From assembly GCA_922989275.2 (NCBI GenBank), contig OV277864.1:27849550-27913549 (forward strand): a stretch of DNA of 64,000 bases, read 5' to 3'. The position numbers and the translations under genes were made by a program. The notes below the pieces were generated by a model, which searched no databases, was not told where the DNA came from, and saw nothing but the letters and a program-made list of their open reading frames with translations. This DNA comes from Gari tellinella (taxonomy: Eukaryota > Mollusca > Bivalvia > Cardiida > Psammobiidae). Below are positions 11,604 through 22,144 of the stretch, one piece after another; position 1 is the stretch's first letter, and the number at the start of each line of letters is the position of its first letter.

Positions 11604-12164
11604 ATGCCGAAAAAAGAAAAACAGAAGCCACAGGAAGATACCTACCATGAGATTGGAAAACATCTCTACCAATGTAAAATTTGCAACCGATTCATCAGAG
11701 GACAGCCATGCCACATCAGGAGACATGTCTCTACACACAATACCAGAAAACGAAAGTACGTCTGCCCCGTATGCGATAAAATGTTTAGCAGAAAAGACTA
11801 CACAAAACTCCACTGCTTAAAACATCACGACCTGGAAATTAACATTTTTCAACGCAGAACTGTGTCACCACCACCGATCGAGACCATCGCCCCATGGATA
11901 CCACCATTTGAAGCCCGGCCCAGAATACGTATCATCCCACCCCAGGAGCCAAACCCGACGAACAAGTACCTACGCGAAATGATTAGACACCCGAAGCCAC
12001 TAACACCCATCACCTCCCCAAACCAGACTTATGAACATTCGGAACCGATTAACCCCGACAGCAATGACGATACATTTTGTATGGATGAACATTCGATCCC
12101 ACAAACCCAATACTGCCAGATTTTTATATACTCTATATACGGCATCTTTGATAAAACCAGTTAG
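11604..12164 (+). CDS. PLE ORF2: C2H2 zinc-finger protein
   Basis: There are 186 codons from ATG 11604. Two zinc-finger-like units follow in series, YQCKICNRFIRGQPCHIRRH and YVCPVCDKMFSRKDYTKLHC, each with C-x2-C and a His-containing helix. The second has H followed by LKHH. The C-terminal half is proline-rich and low in recognisable motifs. The ORF starts just downstream of the inserted element and would directly follow ORF1 in an uninterrupted copy. This suggests a two-ORF PLE in which ORF2 binds nucleic acid. No intact RT partner exists here. It could instead be a captured host finger exon; shared base composition favours a PLE origin. Confidence 0.55.
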   Translation: MPKKEKQKPQEDTYHEIGKHLYQCKICNRFIRGQPCHIRRHVSTHNTRKRKYVCPVCDKMFSRKDYTKLHCLKHHDLEINIFQRRTVSPPPIETIAPWIPPFEARPRIRIIPPQEPNPTNKYLREMIRHPKPLTPITSPNQTYEHSEPINPDSNDDTFCMDEHSIPQTQYCQIFIYSIYGIFDKTS

Positions 12165-12360
12165 ATATACCTCTCAGACTCCTGACTTTCAAGCATTTTT
12201 TCTCATTACTCACACATTTTTTTGATTGTGTATCATTATCTCGCCATCATCATGTTTTACCCATTCTATTTTTAGTAACACAACAATCGGCAGTACCGAT
12301 CACGTGACATTTTGATCTACCCAATTTCATGTACTTATACCCATCATATGTATATTATTT

Positions 12361-12430
12361 GTAACCTGATGAAGACCCTGATAGGGTCGAAACGTTGTTA
12401 AATAAAAACAACAAGTCTACTTGTAACCTG
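12361..12430 (+). ncRNA. Hammerhead-ribozyme-like motif of the PLE
   Basis: The core CTGATGA (12366-12372), a stem GACCC/GGGTC (12374-12378 with 12384-12388) and GAAAC (12389-12393) fit helix II and the hammerhead core, with one extra A at 12373. A third helix forms between 12392-12399 and the segment ending AACAAGTC, allowing a bulged G; GTC would precede the cleavage site. Helix I is weak in this copy. PLEs are known to carry such ribozymes near their terminal repeats. The segment TTGTAACCTG recurs at 12359 and 12421. Confidence 0.45.
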
Positions 12431-12684
12431 CAAAGATCGTTAGTTTTACTTGACTAGTTCCTAGTGTTTTAGTCTATATATAAGTATAGATAGCATACTC
12501 AATACTCATCCTGCATACATACTAGGACTAAAAACTCCCTTCTGAATGTTTAACTATTGAGTTAAGTTGTCAAAAATGGACTGGACTTTATTGAAAACTG
12601 GAATTGTCCTTTAAAGTTTCAGGGGGAGTGAGTAAAGACAAGTAGAATGTTTATTGAACTGGGACAGTAATTCTATAAGCTTAC

Positions 12685-12758
12685 CAGATAGACCAGTACA
12701 CACATGTGTTCCTTTGGCAGCCATTGAAACATGTCCAGCTGTTTGGCACTCACAGGAT
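12685..12758 (-). CDS. MAU2: MAU2 exon 8
   Basis: The exon has two bases plus 24 codons. The acceptor is TTCTAAG and the donor CTG|GTAAGC. It encodes PVSAKQLDMFQWLPKEHMCV and then LVYL, matching LFHWLPKEHMCVLVYL. It sits only about 230 bp downstream, in plus coordinates, of the end of the Penelope element. Confidence 0.93.
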
Positions 12759-12810
12759 CTTAGAAATAAAGAATTAAGGATTCAACACTGGCTCATAACA
12801 ATACATGAAG

Positions 12811-13024
12811 TCCAGGGCTGCCATTTCTCCCATTTTTTCCAAAATCTTTGGATTTTTTTCTAGTACATGGTAGCTTAAAGCAGGCTTCCAGCCTGCTTTA
12901 AGTAGTCACATGCCAACAAAACTAGAAACATGCGACCGAGTAATGATACGATTCATTAAATCGCACATGACAAATGCAAATGTGAAAATCTTAGGATTTT
13001 TTATGTCAATTTATGGCAGCCCTG
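12811..13024 (+). repeat. Family-G MITE
   Basis: The ends are CAGGGCTGCCATTTCTCC and TTTATGGCAGCCCTG, with a core GCTTAAAGCAGGCTTCC and complement. Confidence 0.82.
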
Positions 13025-13342
13025 GAAGTCACAGACAAAATACACATTGCAAACAGGAAACACCCTGTGACCCATTTAATCCTAAATCTTGCAAACAGTT
13101 CTCTAATTGCTTACAAAACATGGCTAATTAAAACTGGCTTAACCCATTACCCAATAGCCTGTTTCTAATTTTGAAGACAGGTAACCACTTGAAGCAGATT
13201 TAAAGTAAAGCAGTTGGTGCCTTAAGGCACATTCTGCTTTACTTTCAGTCTGCTTTAAGCTACCTACTGCTGGAATATAGAAAATATTTTTTATGACACA
13301 TATTCATGACTGTATAAGCTGGAACTATTCTCTTGAGTTGCA

Positions 13343-14712
13343 GAATAGGCCCATGCGGGCCTAAATATCGGTCACCTAGAAAAAACCAACACAAGGGTCA
13401 CATGACCCCTGGGGTGGGATCACTTTTTACCCCAGAGACATAATTTCAAAAATCTTGCTGATGAACTTGAAAATTAAGTGTTCTGTAAAATATTTTGTAC
13501 ATGGGTGGTTTCAGACAGGAAGACTTTTCATTGAAAAAAAATCTATTTTTAGCTAATGTGACCCAGATATGCAACAGACCCGAACCATTTCAGCAATATT
13601 AGTAAAGAACATCTAAAAGTGTCACAATGCTAAATATCAAAGCTCTTGCCATAATAGTTTCAGAGAAGAATATTTCACTATATAACTCTATGTAAAACTG
13701 CGACCCCTAGGGCCTTGGCAGTTTTGACCCAAGGGCCATAATTTGAACAATATTGATAGAGGACCTGTAGATGATGCTTTGTGCCAAATATCTAAGCTCA
13801 GGGTACTGTGGTTTCAGACAAGAAGATTTGTTAAGTTTTCATTGAAACAAGACTGCGCGTTCAATAAACGCTTATGCCCCCGGTGGCATCCTTGACAATA
13901 TATTCTGAATCTTTTCTAAGTCCAAATTAGGTCAAGGTCAAACTGAGCTTGGGTATTACTGGTGGGTTGGTAATTGTCCAAGGCAATAACTGTATAAGTA
14001 TAGAAGCATTGTAGTAAGTAGTGTGATGCTAGACGAAACGGTAAAATCTAGTTAACCAAGAAATAGCCCATTCAAAATATTCTAAGTCCAAATTAGGTCA
14101 AGGTCAAGGTCAAAATCAAGGTTGGGTGATATTGATGGATAGGGAATGGTCCAAGGCAACAACTGTATAAGTATCCAAGCATTGGAGTAAGCGGTGTTGA
14201 TGCCAGACGAAACGGTAAAATATAGTTAACCAAGAAATAGCCCATTCAAAATATTCTAAGTCCAAATTAGGTCAAGGTCAAAGGTCAAAATCAAGGATGG
14301 GTATTATTGGTTGCTAGGGAATGGTCCAAGGCAACAACTGTATAAGTATCTAAGCATTTGAATAAGTGGTGTTGATGCTAGACGAAACGGTAAAATCTAC
14401 TTAATCTGGTTACGGACGGACGGAAGGACGGACGGACAGGACGATTACTTTATGCTCCCGCATCTGTCGATGCCGGGGGCATAAAAAATCTATTTTAAGC
14501 TCCTGTGACCTAGATATGCAACGGACCGGATGTTTTTGAACAACTTTGAAAGAGGACCATACAAGGATCGTTCCTGCCAAGTTTGGTAAAAATCCATACA
14601 GTAGTCTAGGAGAAGAAGTCGTTTGAAGAAATTGTTGACGACGGACGACGAAGACGACGGACACAGCACTATCAAAATAGCTCACCTTGGCACTATGTGC
14701 CAGGTGAGCTAA
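13343..14712 (+). mobile_element. Second Helitron-like element nested in a family-A MITE
   Basis: The family-A MITE starting at 13139 stops near 13343 and resumes at 14713, where its end reads TATGGGTTAATGGGTTAA. The intervening DNA ends with a GACGGACGACGAAGACGAC tract and the hairpin CTCACCTTGGCAC / GTGCCAGGTGAG followed by CTAA, as in the element at 10041-11600. Inside it lies a unit bounded by TTATGCCCCCGG and CCGGGGGCATAA (about 13870-14485). Confidence 0.5.
13870..14485 (+). mobile_element. MITE with GCCCCCGG/CCGGGGGC termini and three tandem core repeats
   Basis: The inverted ends are TTATGCCCCCGG and CCGGGGGCATAA. The core has three copies of a ~180-bp repeat (about 13909, 14082, 14260), each beginning CCAAATTAGGTCAAGGTCA and ending GACGAAACGGTAAAAT. 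A truncated relative is at 29212-29358. Central tandem arrays of about this size are a feature of bivalve HINE/pearl-type elements. Confidence 0.6.
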
Positions 14713-15129
14713 AAATGCCTATTTATGGGTTAATGGGTTAAAGTAAGGGAGAAAGTTCCTGACTACACTTTTGACCGACTTTCCGGCTACTTTAACACAT
14801 TATCCCATAGCTTGTTTCCTATTTTGAAGACGGGTAATAAGTTAAAGCAGGTTGAAAGTAAAGCAGAATGTGCCTCACATTCTGCTTTACTTTCAGCCTT
14901 TTTTAAGCTACCATCTGCTATGATTTCTTCAGTGAACTATTTTCTTCTACAACAATTATTGTTGTCTGCTACATGACTTGGTCACTTACATGCTAAGAGT
15001 TAAAATCTAATTGATGGCACTGTTTTATAGTCTAGTTTACTTAGCATGGATCTTTGTTTATATATTATTACCTCAAGGATGCCTTACTAAGAGAACATGC
15101 TATCACACAGTGACACTTCAGTTTCCTAC

Positions 15130-15205
15130 CTTCATCTGTATGTATCTGGGTTATGGTTTGTATACTTTGCTGAAGTTGCTTCAAGGCCGGCTTGACACTC
15201 TTAAC
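15130..15205 (-). CDS. MAU2: MAU2 exon 7
   Basis: There are 25 codons plus one base. The acceptor is ATTGTAG and the donor GAAG|GTAGGA. It encodes VKSVKPALKQLQQSIQTITQ and five more residues, matching VKSVKPCLKQLQQCIQTI. The leftover G joins AT of the next exon to make Asp. It lies inside an open plus-strand frame that is only a shadow. Confidence 0.93.
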
Positions 15206-15236
15206 CTACAATATAGCAAGATTGTTTACTTTTTTT

Positions 15237-15470
15237 TTCATACAAAAGGGGCTCAACTTACGAATCTTTGGATGACAAACATTGTCATAAGTCAGATTCA
15301 AATGTTCCCAATTATCATTTATATCTCCATTTAATCCCATCTTGTGAAATCTTTTTGGAATCATCTGAAAAGATGATTCCAAAGAGATGCGACAAGACAG
15401 GATTAGAAATTTAGATGGAGAAAATCGTTGTATTTAAAAGTTTTGACTTACGACCTTTTTAGTCGTTTCA
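15237..15470. repeat. Palindromic MITE with GGAATCATCT core
   Basis: The core is TTTGGAATCATC/GATGATTCCAAA around 15352-15382, nested in TCCATTTAATCC and TTAGATGGAGA. The outer part is CTTACGA..GACAAAC / GACTTACGACC. A second copy is at about 41123-41315. Confidence 0.65.
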
Positions 15471-15794
15471 CATTTCTTAATCCATTACCCCAAAGCCTGT
15501 ATCTAGTTTTGAAAACAGATGGCTACTTAAAGCAGGTGGAAAGTAAAGCCTTAAGGCTCATTCTGCTTTACTTTCAGCCTGCTTTAAGCTATTATCTGCT
15601 AGGATTTAGAAAATATTTCTTATGGTATAATTTCATGAAAATATAAACTGGGACTAGTTTCTACACTGTAGGAATACATGGCATACCACTCCTATTCAGT
15701 CAATATTGTCATAAACAATGTGATTGGTCCGAAACATATATATAAGAAGCATGCATATGAGTGAATACTCAGTGAGAGTGTAGATATGTTATAC

Positions 15795-15950
15795 CTGTCC
15801 AGCAGTTAAATAGTGACACACTTGTAGCACCAGGAAGAACACCTTGAGAGATTCCTTCTGTACAGCCGGTCCTGTCCACTGCTCTATCAGTGAGCCAGCT
15901 TTAGATAACGTCTCATTCACCTGAATAGCTTGCTTGTTTATCAACAGGAG
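15795..15950 (-). CDS. MAU2: MAU2 exon 6
   Basis: There are 52 codons, phase 0 at both ends. The acceptor is CTCTTACAG and the donor CAG|GTATAA. It starts LLLINKQAIQVNETLSKAGS and contains QKESLKVFFLVLQVCHYLTA, nearly the same as the conserved QKESLRVFFLVLQV segment. The intron before it, from exon 5, is about 7.8 kb. That intron holds the minisatellite, the hAT element and the large inverted repeat. Confidence 0.93.
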
Positions 15951-15992
15951 CTGTAAGAGATGTATAGTAAAACCTCTCTATAGAGAAATACA

Positions 15993-16200
15993 TACAGTAA
16001 AACCTCTCTCTTAAGACCACTGAAACAATGGCTAATTGATTGTATAAAAGACATGTGAGACCTTAAAGCAAGGTGACAGTGAAACAGAAAGCTCCTAAAG
16101 GAGCTTTCTGTTTCACTGTCATCTTGCTTTAAGGAGTCACCTGACTTTAACTCCCAATAAGTAACGCAATTTAGTGGTAATAATAGAGAGGTTTTACTGC
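15993..16200 (+). repeat. Family-D CAGTAAAACCTC MITE
   Basis: The inverted ends are ACAGTAAAACCTCTCTC and AATAGAGAGGTTTTACTG. The core palindrome (about 16070-16132) is AAGCAAGGTGACAGTGAAAC and complement. TA-flanked ends of this kind fit Tc1/mariner-type MITEs. It lies just upstream of MAU2 exon 6. Confidence 0.82.
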
Positions 16201-16276
16201 ACAGAAAGAACTCTAAATTACAGCAAATAAATTGTCATAAGTATCAGGTGTTTCAGGCAGCTGATGTGTAAAGTAA

Positions 16277-19200
16277 GGGTTTTCCCCAGGCCATTTAAGC
16301 GCTGGGGTATCCCAGCGCCTTAATTTCTGGACCTCAATTGCCCCAGCGCCTTAAATTCTTGCCAGCGCTAAAAATCCGAGACCCCAGCGCCTTAAAAATC
16401 CCCACTTGCGAAACAGTGCTATTATCACACTCGCTAAAAGGTCGTAAAACTATTCTTATCAGTATGCTAATTAAAGCGTCGGGTAGATGGGGCCTCTCAG
16501 CAGGAGACAATTATGCATACCTCTGATCGCGTTCCGCCCGAGGCTGGGATCATAATCCCTTTGCAATGGTGTCACGTTTGACTCTCACGAGAACGTTCTA
16601 AAATAGCTGTCAATATTTCAACTTCATACGACGAGAAAATCATGCCGGATGTTATTGTTTTACTGCGCATGATTTAAACATAATCTATATAATCTGAATA
16701 TCTCGCATATCATTGTTTTGTCTACGGCCATATCACGTTGAAAACACCGGTTCTCGTCCGATAAACGAAGTTAAGCAATGTCAAGCCCGGTTAATACTTG
16801 GATGGGTGACCGCCTGGAAATACCGGGTGCAATAGACTTTTAAAAAAAAATTACGCTCCCCCGTAATAACTCGGGTGAGACGTTAAAACGAATAAAGCAA
16901 GCAAGCTATCAACCTTATGGAGAACCTATGCACTATTTCGATTCGCAGACACCACGAATTTCGACCGTCGTTATTCATTCGTGCAGTTAATTTATGCTCG
17001 GAGAGTTTCGGAATTCGGCGGTTAGTTACGATCAATATCAAACAACGTTTCCGAATAGAGCATCGTGAATTTCCGTAGTCAACTTGCGAGCATTCATAGC
17101 AGATGAAACGCCCCACCCACAAATTTCGATGCAAAATGAAAACTAGATCTATACAAGTACATGTATTGCCCTATTTAAGTTCAAATCAAAATTGATTAAA
17201 TCTAGATTCTAGAACTATTTTATTTCATTGAAATATCGCTGGGTTGGTTTATTTTTTAGATTACAGCAGTTTGTAGTTATGAAAATGCCACGCTTACAAA
17301 CGAGACAAATGGTTTCTGTGCCTTATGAAATCAAATGAAATCAAAATCGATCAAGCCTATTTATTTCATTATCACGTAGATCTATTTGTTTGAAATAGGA
17401 TGGTTATAGATTCTCCCTAAATATCGCTGTGTTGGTAACTTCAAAGTTAGCGTGAATGATTTTGTTAGCTTGTAATCTGTTTTCCTTCAATCGTGCACAT
17501 ACATTTTGTCATCGGTTTTCACGAATTAACGATAGCAGCATTTCCCAACAGAAATAATATTCCACTAAGTTATGTATCCCCAACCAATAAGATAGAAAAT
17601 ATAGCATAAGAAATAACATAGATAATCTGATTTTATGATAAAAGGTGGTTTATTTAAGCATTTTAGTCATGTTGTACATCCGTGATTAAGCAAAGCACAG
17701 TTTTTTTTCTAAATTGTGATAGAACTCAATCTAGCAGATAGAAATGAAGATATAAAGTCAAAAAATTTAACAGGAAATACAAATGACATTCAGGATTACT
17801 GTACAAAAACTTCAAAAAGTATCTACTTTTAGGAAAATAGTGAAGACCAAGATTTGAGATTTTATAAATGCTCTCTGATCTAGTACTGTCATGTTTGCAA
17901 TTTTCTTCTTCAAATTATCATAAAATCATAATGCTAACATAATTACGTGGCAAGTTGGCAACATATAAAGCAAACACACATATTTTTGAAATATAATATT
18001 TTTGCTTCAAATTATAATCTACAGTAATGCTCATTTATAGATTATAACATCAGAAAGCAAGTAAACCAATGTAGGTAATGCTAGGTTGGCGGCAGCCCAA
18101 AAACTTTAGTAGCCAAAATTTGTTGGGGAAAATATTGAGTGCCGAAGGCACGAGGGGGGAGAGTATGAGAGGGGGTATCCCCCTCTCATTGGTGGGGGTA
18201 CGGGGGGCCTCCCCCGGAAAAAATTAAAATCTACATTGCAGGAGGTGGCTTCTGAGGCATTTCTGGGATTATTTTTAGGTAATTTTTTCTGAATATTTTT
18301 TATCTAAATTAGCCTCAATTTGAATTTACCAGACTTTTTTGTACCTTGTCCCTATAAAATTCATAAACTAGATCTATGTTGTCATTTGAAAGCAAATTAA
18401 GTTAAACAAAACACAGTTACAACAATGACAGAGAAATAAAGAAAATTACTTTACCAACATTTCCAACAACTCCTTTTATCTATAGCTCAGCCAGCCAAAA
18501 TTTTTTAGTAGCCAAATTTTTTGCATCGCTAACATTATATACATAAAGTGGGAGAGGGGGCTACATGAAAATTTGGCGAATATGACAAAAAAGAAATCCT
18601 TGCCATTTTTAAGCTGCAGATAAAAGAAGTACTGATATGTATAGATCTTATATCTCAAACACTGAAATAGATATAATACATTACAGGGTGTGACAGAAAT
18701 AAAGAAAATTATTTAACCTACATAATACACATTTCCAACAACTCCTCTTATATAGCTCTGCATATAGCATTATCATTTTATCAGAATTTGAAAAAGAAAA
18801 TTGCAAACAGTGCAGTACTAGACTAGAATGTCCAGATGGCTTTTATAAGAGCTCTCAAATCTGGGTCTGCATTGTTTTACTATGTCCCTAACTCCCTTTA
18901 TGTAGATACTTTTTGTATAGAAATGCTGAATGTCTTTTGTATTTCCTCTTAAATCTTTTCATTAGATCTATATCTTTTATTTCTGTCTGCTAGATGAAGA
19001 TCTATAATAATTTAGAGAAAACTATGTTTTGCCCAATCACGGATGTACAACGTGACTAAAATGTTTAAATAAACCATAAAATCGGATTATCATTATTATT
19101 TCTTCTGCTATACTTTCTTTCATATTGGTCGGGGATACATTTAAACTTTAAGTAGAATATTATTTCTAATATGCTGCTATCGTTAATTCGCGAAAACTGA

Positions 19201-20333
19201 TGACAAAATGTACGTACATGATTGAAGGAAACGGATGACAAGGTAACAAAAACATTCACGCTAACTTTGAAGTTACCAACACAGCGATATTTCGGGAAAA
19301 TATATAACACTCGTATTTCAAACAAATAGATCTACGTGATAATTGTACGTGAAATAGGTTTGATCGAATTTGATTTCATTTGATTTCATTTGATTTCATA
19401 AGGCACAGAACCCATTTTTAATTGTGGGCGTGGCATTTTCATTGCTACAAACAATAAACGTCAACTCTCACGTTGAGTACGGAAATTCACGATATAGTGG
19501 AAGCTTTGTTTGATAATAATCGTCACTTACCGGCAAATGCCGACAACCTCCGAGTATAAATTATGAATTACGTAAAGCTGCGAGAGGCTATGATAGGTTA
19601 TCGTAATTGCTTGGCTTATTCATAAGGATAATAGGCAAGGTGTTCCGATTGTATTGACACCGTTGTAAAATGGCTGTCAGTTGACATGTGACGGTATTGT
19701 AATCCCTGCCTCAGGGGCACAGCGTAATCAGAGGTACGCAGATCATTGTCCCCTGCTGAGAGGCACCCAATTACCCCACGGATTAATTAGCAAACTGATA
19801 AGAATAGTGTTACTAACCGCTAGCGTCTTGGATAATCGCAATGACTGGCGAGTGGCGACTAAATTTACCGATTTTCATTTTTTTAAAAGTCCAAAATTTT
19901 CAATCGCCAAAATTGATGAAATGAATTTTTTAGTCGCCGACGGTAAAAAGTAATCGCCAATGGCGATTTTGGCGACCGGTAACGCTAACCTAGGTAATGT
20001 GTCTTTCTATATTTTTCTGTCAAACCCTTTCATCTATAAGAATTAAGATGTATAGTTTTTTTGTTAACAGAATAACATATCAGTAATTCTGTACTCCTTG
20101 TATCTACCGTTTTGATATAGATTCTAGCAAGTTCTTGTCATAAAGAAATTTAAATTGATTAATAAAAGCAAAATTTTTAGTAGGCTGTTTATCTTTAGTA
20201 CACCATTGAAATAATGCTTAAAGTGGCTCAGGGAACACCATTTATACATTAAAACTTCAAAAAAATTCGACATACGGAAGGGGGTAACACCCCCTCCCGC
20301 AGCGCCTTCCGATTTTTATGGGGAAGACCCTGA
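16277..20333. mobile_element. Large imperfect inverted-repeat (foldback) element
   Basis: The ends read AGGGTTTTCCCCA (16277) and TGGGGAAGACCCT (ends about 20333), approximate inverted repeats. The arms match over long stretches. For example, 17281-17700 is a close reverse complement of about 19040-19440, and 16405-16560 of about 19685-19830. The arms share AAATCAAATGAAATCAAA, ATCACGTAGATCTATTTGTT and GTTGGTAACTTCAAAGTTAG in opposite orientations. The middle (about 18050-18250) is GGGGG-rich with a GAGTGCCGAAGGCACGAG palindrome. No coding was recognised. The 5S-like copy is in the left arm only. Exact arm borders need a self-dotplot. Confidence 0.7.
16720..16839 (+). rRNA. 5S rRNA-like sequence, probably a pseudogene
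   Basis: The 120-nt length matches 5S rRNA. It begins GTCTACGGCCATATCACG, contains ACACCGGTTCTCGTCCGAT and GGATGGGTGACCGCCTGG, and ends ACCGGGTGC, then AGACTT with a T4 run after it (pol III terminator). Differences from the animal consensus (as I recall it) include GATAAACGAAG for GATCACCGAAG, AATGTCAAGC for AACGTCGAGC, GGAAAT for GGGAAT and TGCAATAG for TGCTGTAG. Several of these are C-to-T or G-to-A changes. The internal promoter is partly altered. It is single, not in a tandem 5S array. Confidence 0.75.
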
Positions 20334-20452
20334 AGGTGAACATAAAACAGAGCTTTCTGTTTTACATTTGCCTTGCTTTAAGCTTTCACTTGTCTTTTAT
20401 ACAACCAATCGATCTCTTTTGTAGTGGTCATTATAGAGAGGTTTTACAGTAG
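20334..20452 (+). repeat. Family-D MITE, right half
   Basis: It begins inside the core palindrome directly at the right end of the large inverted-repeat element and ends TAGAGAGGTTTTACAGTA. The left half is not on the other side of that element, which implies a deletion or rearrangement. Confidence 0.7.
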
Positions 20453-20702
20453 TCACAGCATGCCAAGCTTGTTTTATAAGCAACAGTTTGTAATAATAGC
20501 CGTTCTTAAATTCAATTACCTCACTTACAAAATACTTGATCCGAGGGTATACACCTTGAATGACTCTTCAATACGAACATGGGATAATTTTGCATTATGC
20601 AACTGCTCATTGAAGTAGTGTTGAAATCTACAATGACAGTTGGCCATTAGAGCTTTCTGAAATATTGTGATCATACAGTCATCAACAATCTTGTTGAGCA
20701 AG

Positions 20703-22144
20703 TGTTGAACATTCAGAACTAACCATGCCTTTGCTGAGCAGAAACAACAGAGTTGTATATTCAGAACTTACTATGTATATTATGAACTCACTATGTTGAA
20801 TTTTCAGAAATTACCATGCCTTTGCTGAGCAGGAGCAAGTGTTATATATTTAGAACTCACTATTATATTCAGAACTTACTATGTTGTATATTCAGAACTC
20901 ATCATGTCTTTGCTGAACAGGAACAACAGTAACATATATTCAGAACTCACTATGTTGTATATTCAGAACTTTCTATGTTATATGTGTATTTTCAGAGTTC
21001 ACCATGCCTTTGCTGAGCAGAAACAACAGTGTTGTATATTCAGAACTGACTATGTATATTCAGAACTTACTATGTTGCATGTGTATATTCAGAACTCACT
21101 ATATATATTCAGAATTTTCTATGTTGTATGTGTATATTCAGAACTCACCATGCCTTTGCTTAGCAGAAACAACAGTGTTGTATAATCAGAACTCACAATG
21201 TCTTTACTTAGCAGGAAAAACAGTGTTGTGTATTCAGAACTCACCATGCCTTTGCTTAGCAGGAACAACAGTGTTGCGTATTCCGAACTCAACACGTCTT
21301 TGCTGAGCAGGAACAACAGTGTTGTATATTCAGAACTCACCATGCCTTTGCTTAGCAGAAACAACAGTGTTGTATATTCAGAACTCACCATGCCTTTGCT
21401 GAGCAGAAACAACAGTGTTGTATATTCAGAACTGACTATGTATATTCAGAACTTACTATGTTGCATGTGTATATTCAGAACTCACTATATATATTCAGAA
21501 TTCTCTATGTTGTATGTGTATATTCAGAACTCACCATGCCTTTGCTTAGCAGAAACAACAGTGTTGTATATTCAGAACTCACAATGTCTTTACTTAGCAG
21601 GAAAAACAGTGTTGTGTATTCAGAACTCACCATGCCTCTGCTTAGCAGGAACAACAGTGTTGCGTATTCCGAACTCAACACGTCTTTGCTGAGCAGGAAC
21701 AACAGTGTTGTATATTCAGAACTCACCATGCCTTTGCTTAGCAGGAACAACAGTGTTGTATATTCAGAACTCACCATGCCTTTGCTTAGCAGAAACAACA
21801 GTGTTGTATATTCAGAACTCACAATGTCTTTACTTAGCAGGAAAAACAGTGTTGTGTATTCTGAACTCAACACGTCTTTGCTGAGCAGGAACAACAGTGT
21901 TGTATATTCAGAACTCACCATGCCTTTGCTTAGCAGGAACAACAGTGTTGTATATTCCGAACTCACCATGCCTTTGCTTAGCAGAAACAACAGTGTTGTA
22001 TATTCAGAACTCACCATGCCTTTGCTTAGCAGAAACAACAGTGTTGTATATTCAGAACTCACCATGCCTTTGCTTAGCAGAAACAACAGTGTTGTATATT
22101 CAGAACTCACCATGCCTTTGCTTAGCAGAAACAACAGTGTTGTA
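20703..22144 (-). repeat. 48-bp minisatellite derived from MAU2 exon 5 plus its splice donor
   Basis: Each 48-bp unit (16 codons) reads on the minus strand as SEYTTLLFLLSKGM followed by VS, where VS is GTGAGT, the splice donor. The coding part is identical in amino acids to the end of MAU2 exon 5. Unit length is a multiple of three, so long minus-strand frames stay open (about 21505-22224). About 13 units here keep an intact ATG|GTGAGT; others are degraded, especially at 20703-21140. The array is interrupted at 22144 by a hAT element and continues at 23650. Within it, a higher-order block of about 387 bp is duplicated (near 21004 and 21391). Confidence 0.92.

Larger units (their letters stand above)
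8140..12460 (+). mobile_element. Penelope-like retroelement (PLE), 5'-truncated, with insertion
   Basis: The element has an RT plus GIY-YIG ORF (8159-10039), a C2H2 zinc-finger ORF (11604-12164) and a 3' region with a hammerhead-like motif (12361-12430). A Helitron-like insertion occupies 10041-11600. Without it, the two ORFs would be about 15 bp apart. Both ORFs share an A/C-rich coding strand unlike the surrounding AT-rich DNA, which supports a common origin. The left end is truncated near 8140 and upstream sequence shows no related coding. It lies in the MAU2 intron between exons 8 and 9, in the opposite orientation. Confidence 0.8.
13139..14741 (+). repeat. Family-A TTAA MITE split by a 1.37-kb insertion
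   Basis: The left part is 13139-13342 and the right part 14713-14741, which ends GGGTTAATGGGTTAA. The gap is the Helitron-like element. Confidence 0.75.
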
